Assembly (NCBI GenBank): GCA_028289325.1
Contig: JANQQN010000005.1
Span: 1-51,291 of the forward strand
Length of the DNA stretch: 51,291 nucleotides
Direction of reading: 5' to 3'
Source: Myxococcota bacterium
GTDB lineage: Bacteria; Myxococcota; Kuafuiibacteriia; Kuafuiibacteriales; Kuafuiibacteriaceae
The first letter of the stretch is position 1, and every line of letters begins with the position of its first letter. Made by a program: the position numbers and the translations under genes. Below are positions 41,743 through 51,028 of this stretch, piece after piece. The notes below the pieces were generated by a model, which saw only the letters and a program-made list of their open reading frames with translations, did not search any database and had not been told where the DNA came from.

Positions 41743-42768
41743 TCAAGCGCGCATGTGACGCGCCAAGAGCTCACGAATCTCTTGGTTCTCCCGCCCTAGT
41801 CTAGCCAGCTCGCTTTCGAGAGAGCTCAGTCGCTCGCTCATTTGGCTTTGAACCACGGCGAGATGTTTGAACTCCTCCACGACCATATCGGCACTGATCG
41901 CCATGCCGGACGGAGCTTCCTTGGGTGGCGGCGGAGGCGGTGCAGGATGTCTTGCCCCCGGAGGATTGCTGAGCTGATCCGGATTGGACGTCGTTCGCGG
42001 GATGGCCGCGGACCAGGAGCCCGGGGCGACGGAGCCGACCGCGGATCTCGCCGCGTTGGCGTTGGGCGCATTCGGGACCTGAGGCGGCGGCGGGGGGCCA
42101 CCCATCGCCTGCGCCGTCGCCGGCTCCGGCGGCGGCGGGGGGACGCTGGTTCCGGCGCGGGCTCGAGGGGCGGGACCGACCTGTCCGCCGGCCTTGATAT
42201 GGTTGAACACGCCGAGCGTGATGTGGCGGAGCGTCTCGAGAACCCCGGTTCCCTGCGACGCCACCGCGCTGATCGACTTGCCTCCGCGCTCGTTGAGCGT
42301 GGTATCGAGTTCCGCCTCGGGGATTAGATGAGGCAGGTCCCGTTTGTTCCACTGCAGGACGAGGGGGATCGTGTTGTAGTCGAGACCGTTGGCGGCGAGG
42401 TTCGTTTTCAGGTCGTGAAGAGACTGACGGTTCTCATCGACCATGTGATCTTGCGAGTCGGCCACGAAAACGATGCCGTCTGCGCCCTTCAGCACGAGTT
42501 TCCGCGTCTCGCTGTAATAGACCTGTCCGGGCACGGTGAACAGCCGGACCATGAACTTCATCCCGCTGATGGTTCCAAGATTGAGCGGGAGCAGGTCGAA
42601 GTAGATGGTTCGATCGGTCTCGGTGGCGACGCTGAGGAGCTCGCTTCGCGTCTCGGGCCGCATCCGAGCGTGGATCTGCTGCAGGTTGGTGGTTTTACCG
42701 CAACGCCCGGGCCCGTAGTAGACGATTTTCGCGATCAGCTCGCGGGATTTGTAATTGTAAGTCGGCAT
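41743..42768 (-). CDS. MglA-like small GTPase with long C-terminal extension
   Basis: A 341-residue protein. Residues 1-190 match MglA-type Ras-like GTPases that set cell polarity and motility: P-loop GPGRCGKTTN (19-28), the switch region FDLLPLNLG, FTVPGQVYY (79-85) and the guanine motif NKRDLP (141-146). Classical MglA is about 195 residues; here a Pro/Ala-rich region (about 195-290) and a C-terminal coiled coil (KHLAVVQSQMSERLSSLESELARL) follow. The start at 42768 is used because the frame upstream is Pro/Ser-rich and overlaps the neighbouring gene. No MglB partner is seen. A PilT-type motor is encoded nearby at 39705. Confidence 0.9.
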   Translation of the reverse strand: MPTYNYKSRELIAKIVYYGPGRCGKTTNLQQIHARMRPETRSELLSVATETDRTIYFDLLPLNLGTISGMKFMVRLFTVPGQVYYSETRKLVLKGADGIVFVADSQDHMVDENRQSLHDLKTNLAANGLDYNTIPLVLQWNKRDLPHLIPEAELDTTLNERGGKSISAVASQGTGVLETLRHITLGVFNHIKAGGQVGPAPRARAGTSVPPPPPEPATAQAMGGPPPPPQVPNAPNANAARSAVGSVAPGSWSAAIPRTTSNPDQLSNPPGARHPAPPPPPPKEAPSGMAISADMVVEEFKHLAVVQSQMSERLSSLESELARLGRENQEIRELLARHMRA

Positions 42769-42814
42769 GGAAACCCGCTGGGAGTGGAGAGTGTCCAATC
42801 CACCCGGCGGCGGG

Positions 42815-44362
42815 TCAAGGCACGTCGGGACGGGTGAGTGGAAAGCTGCCCGCGCGCAGGACGGTCTTGGCACGCGGGTCGTTGAATGCGACCAGCGCGC
42901 GGGAAAGCGCGAGCACTTCCGCTGGCGGCGGCGGTGGTCGCGTTTGATATGCCATACTCAGCGGTAGCAAGGTACGCGGGTCCGCGAGGATGGTGAGCCA
43001 TTCGATGATGTCGAGGCGGAGCACGTCGAGGCCGGGGCGAACGCGGTCCGGTCCGACCCCGGGATTCGCCGCCAACATCGCCGCGAGGGCCGGTCCGGGG
43101 TCATGGGGCTGGTGGGCGACGAGGGGGACCGCGGCCCACTGAATTCGCGCGTCGGGGTCGACGCGCAGCATCGCGGTCTTGGGTTCGATCCACTTCGGGA
43201 AGTGTTCCGCGAGGACGCGATAGGCCAACGCCCGCTGGCGGCCAGGATTTCTCGGATCATCGGCATAGGCCAGCAGCCGGTCGGGGAGGCCCACGCCCTG
43301 AATCTGCGCGATCACCCGCCGGGCGAGCGCGGCCGTACGACGCTCCTTGCCGTCGGCGACGAGCTTGAGCTCCGGCACCAGCTCCGATGTGCCCAGCAGA
43401 CCCAGGATCTTCAGGCTGCGCATTCGTTCGGCGCGATTGCCCGCCCGCAGCCCTTGCCGTGCATGCTCGACCTCCGCCGCGAGGCGGGCATTCGAGCGTG
43501 CCGTTTTGCGTCGTCGGTACGTATGCCCCAACTCGTCGAGCTCGGGTTGCCCTGAGTGCAGGTAGAGCGCACCCCGCCAGCCGGGCGTGCCCTCGTCGAG
43601 GAGTAACGTTCGTCCGAGTGATCGCACCCCCATGCCTTCATCGGAGTCGACTTCCACCGACCCTGGGGCCTCCGAGAAGCTGAGCCTGGCGAAGTCCCAG
43701 CCGGTGCGCGCGCGCTCGAGCTGCTCGATCGCGTCTTCGATCGCGAGCTTGCCCAGCCCTCGGCGTTTGGCGAGGCCGGGAATGATGCTTTTGCCCGCCT
43801 CGATGATCGCTTGACGATCGCCGTCGGGATCCATCGCTCGCCCCGACCTGGGAGAGGTCCCTTCCTCGGATTCGTCGGCGAACATCGCGCCGTGCAGCGC
43901 GCACACGTAGCGGCCGGTGCCCTCCGCATCGATCGTCAACCGGCAGGACGGACCCCCATCGAGTCGCTGCAAAAGGGCCAGTTTGCTGGTGATCACGTCG
44001 ACGGTGATGTTGCGTGATTGATACCGAGGATCGACCTCGTCGAAGCCGAGATGGATCTCCAGCGCACCGGCGGGGCCACGGCTGAAGGTGCGCGTTCCCG
44101 TCCAGATGGGTTCCCCGTTTCGCGCTACGCCGACCAGGGTCAGCTCGACGGCGTGGTCGGGGGTGGCTCGCACGCCGATCGCGAAGGTGCGAACGCCGGG
44201 GAACGAAGGTTGAAAGAGGCGCGAAAGGCCCTCTAGTCCGGCGTCGCGGCCGAGCAACCGCCGCAGGGGCTCGGCCGCGTCGCGGCGTACCGAGGCGCCC
44301 TTGGAGAGATCGGCCAGATCGACGTCCTCGTAGCGAGCGGGACGATCTGGGCGGGCCACCAT
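42815..44362 (-). CDS. Helical-repeat protein of unknown function
   Basis: A 515-residue soluble protein, not recognised. Residues 1-170 look alpha/beta (FAIGVRATPDHAVELTLVGV). The C-terminal 230 residues are helix-rich with HEAT-like spacing (RSLKILGLLGTSELVPELKL, RQRALAYRVLAEHFP, LDIIEWLTILADP). No signal peptide or membrane helix is evident. It lies 46 bases upstream of the MglA-like gene on the same strand and may share its transcript, so it could act with the GTPase. It is divergent from the YihY gene. Confidence 0.7.
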   Translation of the reverse strand: MVARPDRPARYEDVDLADLSKGASVRRDAAEPLRRLLGRDAGLEGLSRLFQPSFPGVRTFAIGVRATPDHAVELTLVGVARNGEPIWTGTRTFSRGPAGALEIHLGFDEVDPRYQSRNITVDVITSKLALLQRLDGGPSCRLTIDAEGTGRYVCALHGAMFADESEEGTSPRSGRAMDPDGDRQAIIEAGKSIIPGLAKRRGLGKLAIEDAIEQLERARTGWDFARLSFSEAPGSVEVDSDEGMGVRSLGRTLLLDEGTPGWRGALYLHSGQPELDELGHTYRRRKTARSNARLAAEVEHARQGLRAGNRAERMRSLKILGLLGTSELVPELKLVADGKERRTAALARRVIAQIQGVGLPDRLLAYADDPRNPGRQRALAYRVLAEHFPKWIEPKTAMLRVDPDARIQWAAVPLVAHQPHDPGPALAAMLAANPGVGPDRVRPGLDVLRLDIIEWLTILADPRTLLPLSMAYQTRPPPPPAEVLALSRALVAFNDPRAKTVLRAGSFPLTRPDVP

Positions 44363-44392
44363 CGAATCGTTGGTTTACCACATGGACTTGAT

Positions 44393-45823
44393 ATGGTGCG
44401 CAAAGTGCCTCGGTATGAGTTCTGGTTGGCGCTGCGTCGTCGCCAAGAGTCATTTTGGACGCGCGAAATATGGGATGCCTCCCGCCTTAGCTCAGATACG
44501 CCTTCAGTGCGGGCATTCGGCTACATCCTTGCGCGGATTCTATACATTGTCGTAGCGGCATTTCGCACCGAGCGAATCCGGCTGCGCGCGGCGGCGCTGA
44601 CCTACATGACGCTGCTGTCCTTGGTTCCCGCGCTGGCGGTGGTGTTCTCCCTCTTTGCTGCCTTCGATGGCCTGCAAGATGTGAAAGAGAAATTGCGGAA
44701 CTTCATCCTCGGCGCGCTGACCGTCGGCGAGTCGGACGTCGTCTTGAACTACCTCGATCGCTTCATCGGCAAGGTGCACGCGGGGAGCATCGGGGCCATC
44801 GGGACCGTCGTGCTGTTCTTCACCGTGATCTCGACCCTGGCCAGCATCGAACGGGCGCTCAACGACGTGTGGGGGGTAAGCAAGGGCCGGAACTGGGTCG
44901 AGCGGTTTCAGGTGTATTGGCCGTTGGTGACCATCGCACCGGTGTTGATCGGGGTGTCGCTGTCGCTCACCGCTTCGCTTCAAGCGAGCGACACGATGCA
45001 GCGGATGGTCGACGCGGTGCCGGTGATCGGGTGGGTGGTGCGGTTGGCGCCGGTGCTGCTGACGTGCTTTTCCCTGACCCTGCTGTATTACTTCATGCCC
45101 AATACCCGGGTCCCGGTGGGGTCGGCGGCGGTCGGAGGTCTCATCGCCGGCACCCTGTGGGTCATCGCCCAGCAGCTGTACGCGGTGTACGCGGCCAACG
45201 CGATCTCCTACTCGGCGATCTACGGATCGTTGGGCGCCGTGCCCCTGTTCATCATCTGGCTCTACGTGAGCTGGACGGTGGCGCTGCTGGGGGCCACGGT
45301 CACCTTCGCCGTGCAGTCCGCGGGTACGTACGAGCCGGAGCGCTCGGTGTCGCACCGCGACCGTGAGTACGCCGGTGCCCGGCTGACCCTCGCCGTCGCC
45401 GGCCACTTCCACCGCGGACAAGGGGTGATGTCGTTGGCGCAACTGCTCGATGAAGCGAGGGTGTCGGCACGGCTGTCGCGGCAGGTTCTCGAGGCCTTGG
45501 TGCAGGCGGAGCTGCTGGCCGAGACCTCGACCCCCGACGGGGCCGATGCGGCCTACGTTCCGGGCCGGCCGCTGGCTTCGACCACCCTCGCCGACGTTGT
45601 CGAAGCCCTTCAAACGGCGGGCGGGGCCTCGGACGCGGTGGTGCGAAGAGACGATCCGACGGGCAGGATGCTCACGTCGCGGCTCAGGGCCGGCCGAGGG
45701 GCGCTGGCTCGTGAGCTGTCGAAGGCCAGCTTGCTCGAGGTGGTCGAAGCGGGGGTCTCGGTCGTCGAGGCCGAGCCCGACCCCGCCGTACCCGCGGACG
45801 AGATGCCGCGCGCGCAGGGGTGA
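44393..45823 (+). CDS. YihY/BrkB-family membrane protein with C-terminal winged-helix region
   Basis: A 476-residue protein. Residues about 35-315 match the YihY/virulence factor BrkB family (older name ribonuclease BN), with about six membrane helices and the conserved LRAAALTYMTLLSLVPALAV, DVWGVSKGRNWVERF, YYFMPNTRVP and SAIYGSLGAVPLFIIWLY. The transport role of the family is not settled, and the RNase name is a misnomer. Residues 330-450 are soluble, with a winged-helix-like segment (QLLDEARVSARLSRQVLEAL), an extension many members lack. The ATG at 44393 is 30 bases from a divergent gene. Confidence 0.85.
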   Translation: MVRKVPRYEFWLALRRRQESFWTREIWDASRLSSDTPSVRAFGYILARILYIVVAAFRTERIRLRAAALTYMTLLSLVPALAVVFSLFAAFDGLQDVKEKLRNFILGALTVGESDVVLNYLDRFIGKVHAGSIGAIGTVVLFFTVISTLASIERALNDVWGVSKGRNWVERFQVYWPLVTIAPVLIGVSLSLTASLQASDTMQRMVDAVPVIGWVVRLAPVLLTCFSLTLLYYFMPNTRVPVGSAAVGGLIAGTLWVIAQQLYAVYAANAISYSAIYGSLGAVPLFIIWLYVSWTVALLGATVTFAVQSAGTYEPERSVSHRDREYAGARLTLAVAGHFHRGQGVMSLAQLLDEARVSARLSRQVLEALVQAELLAETSTPDGADAAYVPGRPLASTTLADVVEALQTAGGASDAVVRRDDPTGRMLTSRLRAGRGALARELSKASLLEVVEAGVSVVEAEPDPAVPADEMPRAQG

Positions 45824-45830
45824 CCGCGCC

Positions 45831-46397
45831 TTATCGCACCGCGACCACCCCGACTTCGGGGGGCGGTGGTGGCTCGGCCGTGGATTGAAAGGCGGGCGCT
45901 TGCGGCTCGCTGATTTCCGGGGCGTGCCAAAGACCAGGGTGCAGGCCCTTAGCCCACCGCCGTCCTCCCGAAGGACGAGGCTTGTTTCGAACCCGACGCC
46001 GTCCCCTTTTCGCCAGCTCGGCGGCGAGGATCATCGTGGCCGCGATGCTGCCCGCGGGCAGCCGGGTGCGACCTTTGGTGAGCTGGAACATCGCCTCGGC
46101 CATCGCCTCGGCATCGGCGCGGCCGGTGCGGCTGAGCAGGGCCAGGAGCCGCCGAGCGCGCCGCAGGACGCTGGCCTCCTCGGCGCGTTGGGTCTCGGCG
46201 AAGACCTTGAGCTGCCCGCGCTCCGCGGCTCGGTCGCGCCGGCCGCGGGCCGTACACGCGGCGGCCAGCGCGCTCAGCGCGGTCTGCGGTGACCCCGGGC
46301 GCCCCTCGGCGGCCGACCGGCGAGCAGCAGGGTTTGCTCGTCGCCCCGCGGTCCCGTCGTGACCGCCTCGGTAGGCGCTCGGCTCCACGCCGGTCAA
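45831..46397 (-). CDS. Hypothetical basic protein
   Basis: Up to 188 residues, not recognised. A helical core (about 60-130, RAEEASVLRRARRLLALLSR and MAEAMFQLTKGRTRL) is flanked by an Arg/Ala-rich N-terminus that may not be translated and a Pro-rich C-terminus (STAEPPPPPEVGVVAVR). No signal or membrane segment. It ends seven bases after the convergent YihY stop and its start is close to sppA. A shorter start is likely, but none has a clear ribosome-binding site. Coding is probable but not certain. Confidence 0.45.
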   Translation of the reverse strand: MTGVEPSAYRGGHDGTAGRRANPAARRSAAEGRPGSPQTALSALAAACTARGRRDRAAERGQLKVFAETQRAEEASVLRRARRLLALLSRTGRADAEAMAEAMFQLTKGRTRLPAGSIAATMILAAELAKRGRRRVRNKPRPSGGRRWAKGLHPGLWHAPEISEPQAPAFQSTAEPPPPPEVGVVAVR

Positions 46398-46456
46398 GTA
46401 TCGGCGGGGCCTGCCCTATAGTTGCTCGAAAGAGCACACCGCCGTACCTTTTGCCC

Positions 46457-48877
46457 ATGAGCGCCGCGCTTTTGGCGGTGGCCGTGATGGTCGCCGCCCC
46501 GGTTCCGATCCGCCTTCCGGCCGAGGTCGATGACGCTTACGCCCTTCGCTTCAATCCCGCGGGTCTGGGGCGGGTGCCGGGGCCGGAGCTCCGACTGCTC
46601 GTCGGGACCGAAGGCCTGCGTATTCCCAGCGACGACGGCGAGCGGTCCATCCGGCCCGATTACGGGCTCGGCGCTTACGCCGCTCTTCCGTTCTTCGGTC
46701 GGTCCTCGTTCGGCATCGGATTCGAGGCCGACGAGAACGACGGTGATTTTCAGCGCGCCCTTTCGTTCGGCTTCGGCAGCGGGATGGGGCCGGTGAGCTT
46801 CGGGTTCAGCTTCACCAACCTGTGGCCGTTCGACGGCGACGATCGAGGCTTTTGGACCCTCGGCACCCAGGTTCGACCCGCGAGCTGGCTGGGGCTCGGG
46901 TTCTCGGTGCGCGACGTGGGCCAATCGGTCTTCGACCGACAATACGATACCGGCCTCGCCCTCCGTCTCAGCCCTCGGGTCACGATCGGCTCTCGATGGC
47001 GCTACGAGGAGGGTGAGGAGCTCAACGACGATACCCTCGATCTGTCGGTGCGGGCGGCCGTCGAGCCGATTCGGGGCGTGGAGATCGGCGGCTTCGCGTC
47101 CACCGAAGGGCGGTACATCGTTCAGTTGAGCCTCAACCTCGAACGCTTCTCCGCCGGTGGTCAGCTCGACTTCGACGACGACGACGTTTTCTACACCACC
47201 GAGGTCGTATTTCGTGGCCACCGAAAACCGAGCCTGCTGCCGGTTCGTCGGGTTGCGGTGATCACCCTCGCCGGCGATCTCAAGCCGGACCCGACGTTCC
47301 TCCTGTTTCAGGGCGGCTTTCGGACCCCTCCTTACGGTGGGGTTCCGCTGTTCCTAGAGCGTCTGCACAAGGATGACGAGTTGGTGGGCGTCCTGGCCCA
47401 GATCGGCCCCCTGTCCGTCGGGTGGGCCACGGCGCAGGAGATTCGCAGCGCGCTGCTCGGCCTGCGCAAGAGCGGCCGCCGGGTCGACTGTCAGCTGACC
47501 GGGGAGGGCGACAAGAGCTACTTCGTGGCTTCGGCCTGCACGTCGATCATCATTCCGCCTCCCCTGCAGCTCGAGGTCAACGGCGTGCAAGCCAAATTGC
47601 TGTTCGTCGGCGAGGCGTTGGATCGCTACGGGGTCGAGGTCGAAGTTCACCGTCGTAGCGAGTACAAGACGGCCCCCGAGACGTTCACCCGCTCTGGTCT
47701 CAGCGCCGCTCAGCGGAAGACGCTGTCCACATACCTCGATCAAGTGCAGTCGACGCTGGTGAACGGCATCGCCGAAGGGCGGGGCCGCCCTGCCGCCGAC
47801 GTGGAAGCCTGGCTAACGCGAGGAATTGTGACCTCCAGCGAGGCCGCGGACCTGAAGATGGTCGACCGGGTGATGTACCCGGACGAGGTCGAGGACTGGG
47901 TTCGACAGCAGTACGACGGCCGGGTGTTCCTCGCGCGGGGCGCCGAAGCCCTTAAGCCGGACCGGCCGCGGTGGGGGGTACCGCCGGCGATCGCCATCGT
48001 CCACATCGACGACACGATCACCTCGGGGCCTTCCCGGCGTCTTCCCCTCGGCCTCGGGCGAGGCGTGGGGGCCGAGACGGTGGTACAAGCGTTGGAGCGG
48101 GCCCGACGGAGTCCGTTCATCGCCGCAGTGGTGCTCCGGGTGGACAGCCCCGGCGGCGGGGCATACGCGTCCGACGTCATCGCCCGGGCCGTGCGCCGGC
48201 TCGCGGCGACGAAGCCGGTCATCGCGAGCTTCGGCGATGTTGCCGCCAGCGGCGGCTATTACGTGGCCTCCGGGGCGAAAGCGATCTACGCCCAACCGAC
48301 GACGCTCACCGGTTCCATTGGCGTGTTCTCATTGCGGTTCTCCGCTGAGACCCTGTTGCGCAGACTCGGGGTGAACGCGGAGCGACTGGGAGCGGGGATC
48401 GGGTCGCCGAGCCCCTTTCTTCGCTCCACGCCTCAGGAGCGGGCGATCGCGGAGAAAGGGGTAGAGGCCACGTACCGTCAGTTTCTACGCGCGGTCGCCG
48501 AGGGCCGAGGCAAGGACGTAGCGGCCATCGAGGCGGTCGCCGGAGGACGGGTGTGGACGGGTACCGACGCGAAGGCGCAAGGGCTCGTGGATGAGCTCGG
48601 GGGCCTGGTCGCGGCGTTGAAGCGGGCGAGGGCCGAGGCGGGGCTGAAGCCCGCCGCCCGGGTGCGATTGCTCAATTTCCCCGATGACGTACAGCCTCTG
48701 CCCCTGGCCACCCGGATCGCCCGTTCGGTCGGACTGACACCCGATGGTCCGCCGCCGGTGGATCTGTGGCCCCGGGACTTCAAAGCCCTGATCGGCCCGC
48801 TGCTGGCCACGGATCCCCGCCGTCCGGGGACGCCCCCGGCCCTCGCCTGGTTGCCGCTCGGTCTATCGGTCGACTGA
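46457..48877 (+). CDS. SppA-type signal peptide peptidase fused to an N-terminal barrel-like domain
   Basis: An 806-residue protein from the ATG at 46457, which directly begins a signal peptide (SAALLAVAVMVAAPVPIRLP). Residues 30-260 are a Gly/Phe-rich beta region with outer-membrane or PorV-like character (FNPAGLGRVPGPELRLLVGT, FGIGFEADEND, VSFGFSFTNLWPFDGDDRGF). From about 265 two SppA domains follow: the general-base lysine is in EYKTAPETF (Lys404) and the nucleophile in VAASGGYY (Ser598). Both catalytic residues are present. SppA normally cleaves leftover signal peptides at the inner membrane; the fused domain is unusual. It is followed 33 bases later by the receiver protein. Confidence 0.85.
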   Translation: MSAALLAVAVMVAAPVPIRLPAEVDDAYALRFNPAGLGRVPGPELRLLVGTEGLRIPSDDGERSIRPDYGLGAYAALPFFGRSSFGIGFEADENDGDFQRALSFGFGSGMGPVSFGFSFTNLWPFDGDDRGFWTLGTQVRPASWLGLGFSVRDVGQSVFDRQYDTGLALRLSPRVTIGSRWRYEEGEELNDDTLDLSVRAAVEPIRGVEIGGFASTEGRYIVQLSLNLERFSAGGQLDFDDDDVFYTTEVVFRGHRKPSLLPVRRVAVITLAGDLKPDPTFLLFQGGFRTPPYGGVPLFLERLHKDDELVGVLAQIGPLSVGWATAQEIRSALLGLRKSGRRVDCQLTGEGDKSYFVASACTSIIIPPPLQLEVNGVQAKLLFVGEALDRYGVEVEVHRRSEYKTAPETFTRSGLSAAQRKTLSTYLDQVQSTLVNGIAEGRGRPAADVEAWLTRGIVTSSEAADLKMVDRVMYPDEVEDWVRQQYDGRVFLARGAEALKPDRPRWGVPPAIAIVHIDDTITSGPSRRLPLGLGRGVGAETVVQALERARRSPFIAAVVLRVDSPGGGAYASDVIARAVRRLAATKPVIASFGDVAASGGYYVASGAKAIYAQPTTLTGSIGVFSLRFSAETLLRRLGVNAERLGAGIGSPSPFLRSTPQERAIAEKGVEATYRQFLRAVAEGRGKDVAAIEAVAGGRVWTGTDAKAQGLVDELGGLVAALKRARAEAGLKPAARVRLLNFPDDVQPLPLATRIARSVGLTPDGPPPVDLWPRDFKALIGPLLATDPRRPGTPPALAWLPLGLSVD

Positions 48878-48910
48878 CGGACCTGGCGCGTGGTAGGCCG
48901 CGAGTAGGCG

Positions 48911-51028
48911 ATGCCACAGCGGGTGCTGGTCGTAGACGATGAGGAGGCCGTGCGGGACTTGCTGGAGGAATTCCTGCAAGACCAAGGCTTCCTGGTGTGT
49001 GCGGCGGCGGACGGCGTCGAAGGCATCGAGGTCTTCGACGCGACGTCGCCCGACCTGGTCCTGATCGACTTTCTGCTGCCCAAAAAGAACGGCTTCGCCG
49101 TCGCGGATGCGATTCGGCGGAGCGCGCGTCCCGACGTCCCGATCATCATGATGAGCGGGGTGTTCAAGAACCCGAAGACCGCCGTCGAAGCCGAGGAGAA
49201 GTATCAGGTCGTCGAGTTTCTGACCAAGCCCCTCGACCTTCCGGGCCTCGCGACCAAGATCCGGGCCGTGCTGTCGGCCCATAGCTCCCGAGACCAGAGC
49301 ATCGTCGACCTGACGGCGGGGAGCGCGCCCTCGCGGCTCGAGTCCGGGGAGACGATGACCAGTCGCCCGAAGGCGCGGCGCCGGCTGCCGTCGTTCAACG
49401 TCGGGCGGCGGTACGATGGTGACGCTTCGGTTCCGATGAACGGCGACGCGTCGGCGATCGGCGAGATCGTCGACGGCGTGTACCGAGGGCGACCGTTTCC
49501 CGACATGGTCGAGTCCGGGCCTTTGGAGACGTGGCCGGTCGCTCTGCTGTTGTCCACCGTTCGTTACGACCGCGCGACGGGGATGCTCGACATGAACAAC
49601 GATGCCGGCACCCACCGCCGCATCTACGTCATCGACGGCAATCCTACGTTCATGCAGTCGAATGCGGCGGGCGAGAACGTCGGCGCCCTTCTCCTCAGCC
49701 GAGGTCGGATCACCGAGCCCGACTTCGAGCGCTGCCTGCGGTACATGAAAGACGAAGGCCGGACCTTGCAGCAGAGCTTGCTCGAGCTGCGCTTGGTCAC
49801 CGAGGTTGGTCTTGCGACCGCCTACAAGCTGCTCGCGGGCCGACTGCTGCCGTTGGCGTTGGGGATGTCGTTTGGCCAGTTTCGATGGCGGATGAGTGAC
49901 GCCTTCATCGGGCGAGTGCCGGAGGGCCAGTTCGAGCCGGTTCAGGTGTTGTTCGACGGGATCAAACGCCACGTTCATCCGCCCCAGATCCTCCGGTTCT
50001 TCAAGGGCCGAGAGGACGTGCCGCTGGTGCCGACCACGGAGTTCGAAACCCTCCTCCCGTTCCTGCGGCGGACGTTCGGATACGCGACCGCCGCCGAGGA
50101 CATCGACGGCGAAAAGACGTACCGGCAGCTCAGCCGGGCGCACGGGGCCGACGTCGGGAAGGTGGTGCCTCAGCTGTTCGCCCTCGTCACCAGCGGTATG
50201 GCCATCCTTCCCGAAGTGACCGACGACAACGCGCTCGAGGCGGCGGTCAATGCGGCGGCGATCGACGAGCTGTCGGCCGAGCCGCTGGACCTCCAAGTCA
50301 ACCCTTCCGGCTTCGGTAAGGCCAGCGTGGACGCACAGGCACAGGCCGCGGTTCAGCGCTACCACGCGGAGATCATGTCGAAAGACTTCTTTCAGATCTT
50401 CGCCGCTACGTCCCGAACCTCCGATGACGAGATCAAAGCGGCGTACTTCGAGCTGGCCCGACGCTGGCATGCCGATGCCTTCGCCGGCCGTCGTCTCGGG
50501 GCGGCGGCCAAGCAGCTGGAGGAGATCTTCACGCGGATCACCGATGCCTACGAGACGATCACCGACCCCGGGCAGCGGTCCGAGTACATCGCGTATTTGA
50601 ATCGCAAGAAGAAAGGGCTATCGACCGACGTCGCCGACATCCATCGGGCCGAGCAGCTGTTCGACCAAGCGACGGCGATGATCGGCCGCCGCGATTTCGT
50701 TCATGCCAAGCAGGTATTGGAGGAAGCCGGTCGCCTCAATCCGGATCCCATCTATTTTGCCACCCTGGGATGGGTGGTGTTCAGCATGAACCCGAACGCG
50801 CCGGCGAATCTGTCCAAGGCCGTGAAGCTCCTGAGGCGCGCGGTAAGCGAGCAAGAGAACCTGTCCGTGGCTTACCAATACCTGGGGAGCATCGCGTACG
50901 CGCGAGGCAACAACGCAGAAGCCCAGAAGTGGTGGCAGCGCTGCTTGAGTCTCGAGCCCCGGAACGCGGAGGCCGCGCGCGGACTGCGCTCGCTCGCGGG
51001 GCGGCAAACCAAGCCCCCGCCGGCCTGA
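48911..51028 (+). CDS. Receiver-DUF4388-J-like-TPR regulator
   Basis: A 705-residue cytosolic protein. Residues 1-125 form a CheY-like receiver with phosphoacceptor Asp53 (LVLIDFLLP), acidic pair Asp9/Asp10 and the conserved Lys in FLTKPLD. A DUF4388 (PATAN) domain covers about 205-370 (RATGMLDMNNDAGTHRRIYV, VTEVGLATAYKLLAG). A J-like domain covers about 485-570 (DFFQIFAATSRTSDDEIKAA, YFELARRWHADAF), in which HPD has become HAD. TPR-like helices finish the protein (FVHAKQVLEEAGRLNP, YLGSIAYARGNNAEAQKWWQ). No DNA-binding or output enzyme domain is present, so it probably works by protein contacts. It shares DUF4388 and J-like parts with the gene at 17903. Confidence 0.85.
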   Translation: MPQRVLVVDDEEAVRDLLEEFLQDQGFLVCAAADGVEGIEVFDATSPDLVLIDFLLPKKNGFAVADAIRRSARPDVPIIMMSGVFKNPKTAVEAEEKYQVVEFLTKPLDLPGLATKIRAVLSAHSSRDQSIVDLTAGSAPSRLESGETMTSRPKARRRLPSFNVGRRYDGDASVPMNGDASAIGEIVDGVYRGRPFPDMVESGPLETWPVALLLSTVRYDRATGMLDMNNDAGTHRRIYVIDGNPTFMQSNAAGENVGALLLSRGRITEPDFERCLRYMKDEGRTLQQSLLELRLVTEVGLATAYKLLAGRLLPLALGMSFGQFRWRMSDAFIGRVPEGQFEPVQVLFDGIKRHVHPPQILRFFKGREDVPLVPTTEFETLLPFLRRTFGYATAAEDIDGEKTYRQLSRAHGADVGKVVPQLFALVTSGMAILPEVTDDNALEAAVNAAAIDELSAEPLDLQVNPSGFGKASVDAQAQAAVQRYHAEIMSKDFFQIFAATSRTSDDEIKAAYFELARRWHADAFAGRRLGAAAKQLEEIFTRITDAYETITDPGQRSEYIAYLNRKKKGLSTDVADIHRAEQLFDQATAMIGRRDFVHAKQVLEEAGRLNPDPIYFATLGWVVFSMNPNAPANLSKAVKLLRRAVSEQENLSVAYQYLGSIAYARGNNAEAQKWWQRCLSLEPRNAEAARGLRSLAGRQTKPPPA

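Noticed and set aside
48863..50470. 535-residue minus-strand open frame opposite the receiver protein
   Set aside because: The plus-strand receiver and DUF4388 domains are clear.
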